Assembly (NCBI GenBank): GCA_024760905.1
Contig: CM045731.1
Span: 20,269,501 to 20,333,500, forward strand
DNA length: 64,000 nt
DNA from: Plotosus lineatus
Lineage: Eukaryota; Chordata; Actinopteri; Siluriformes; Plotosidae
Direction of reading: 5' to 3'
Shown: positions 63,764 through 64,000 of the stretch, one piece after another
How positions within the stretch are numbered: the stretch's first letter is position 1
How the letters are laid out: each line of letters opens with the position of its first letter
Made by a program: the position numbers and the translations under genes
The notes under the pieces: generated by a model
Seen by the model: the letters and a program-made list of their open reading frames with translations, nothing else
Database searches by the model: none
Told to the model about the DNA's origin: nothing

Positions 63764-63858
63764 AACCTCATCTGTCAGCCTATCCATCAACATTGCAAAC
63801 AAGAAGGGGCTGAGAGCTGACCCTTTATATATATATATTACTTATATAAGTACATTAC

Positions 63859-63925
<67 letters not shown>

Positions 63926-64000
63926 ATAAAAATAATAAAAGGACAGGACAAAGACTTTCTATTGAAACTCCATTTATCACTACAGATCTGTTTCGAGGGG
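63652..64000. repeat. Inverted repeat with TA-rich loop and an embedded RTE scrap
   Basis: 63652-63722 (CCCCTTGAAACAGATCTGTA, AGAAAGTCTTTGTCCTGTTC) recurs inverted at 63926-64000 (GACAAAGACTTTCT, TACAGATCTGTTTCGAGGGG). The loop is TA repeats plus 63763-63825, which on the minus strand matches the RTE reverse transcriptase (CAGCTCTCAGCCCCTTCTTG). The right arm reaches the window edge and may continue. Confidence 0.75.

Overview
This is vertebrate nuclear DNA, almost certainly from a teleost fish. The signs are split genes with GT-AG introns, very abundant (CA)n, (TA)n and (CT)n microsatellites, tRNA-headed SINEs, and a mixture of RTE, CR1/L2-like, L1-like, Penelope, Ty3/gypsy, hAT, Tc1/mariner and P-element/THAP relics. 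A catfish or another otophysan fish is my guess, not something the sequence proves.

The host content is one cluster of paralogous immune-type receptor genes, all on the + strand. The full gene has seven exons. They encode a 17-residue leader, two V-like immunoglobulin domains (D1 and D2), a Pro/Thr stalk, a transmembrane segment without charged residues, and two tail exons carrying tyrosine signalling motifs. Gene A (465-2072) lacks its head, which lies left of the window. Gene B (7806-24380) and gene C (53034-63277) are complete and read open across all splice junctions (332 and 329 codons). Between B and C lie relics: a decayed tail (35279-35604), a broken D2 exon plus stalk (38470-38953), and an orphan promoter plus leader exon (40921-41210). 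The tails carry an ITIM (VTYSxV). Gene B adds an ITSM-like TEYACI. The products are probably inhibitory leukocyte receptors of a teleost multigene family. Two V-type domains plus ITIMs recall the DICP type, but I cannot fix the family name.

The rest is mobile DNA. Region 2.2-7.8 kb holds a Penelope GIY-YIG fragment, SINEs, a LINE tail and a hAT transposase fragment. Gene B introns hold SINEs, two non-autonomous hAT elements, a Tc1 relic with both inverted ends, a probable solo LTR, a CR1/L2-like LINE interrupted by an intact BovB-like reverse transcriptase ORF, and another LINE tail. Region 27-33 kb holds two damaged RTE LINEs. Region 36-40.6 kb holds a deleted hAT element and a pogo-like element with a foldback inside it. 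Region 43.2-51.9 kb is a TE block (THAP/P-like, SINE, gypsy pol, L1-like LINE, CR1/L2-like tail) that split the intron behind the orphan leader. An almost full-length RTE copy sits in intron 1 of gene C.

The observation I rate highest is exon-confined divergence between genes B and C. The 493 bp of intron just before D1 differ at one position, while the roughly 300-bp D1 exons differ at about 25 positions, nearly all changing amino acids. Stalk exons are identical. This fits a receptor pair under diversifying selection, or D1 exon exchange by gene conversion.
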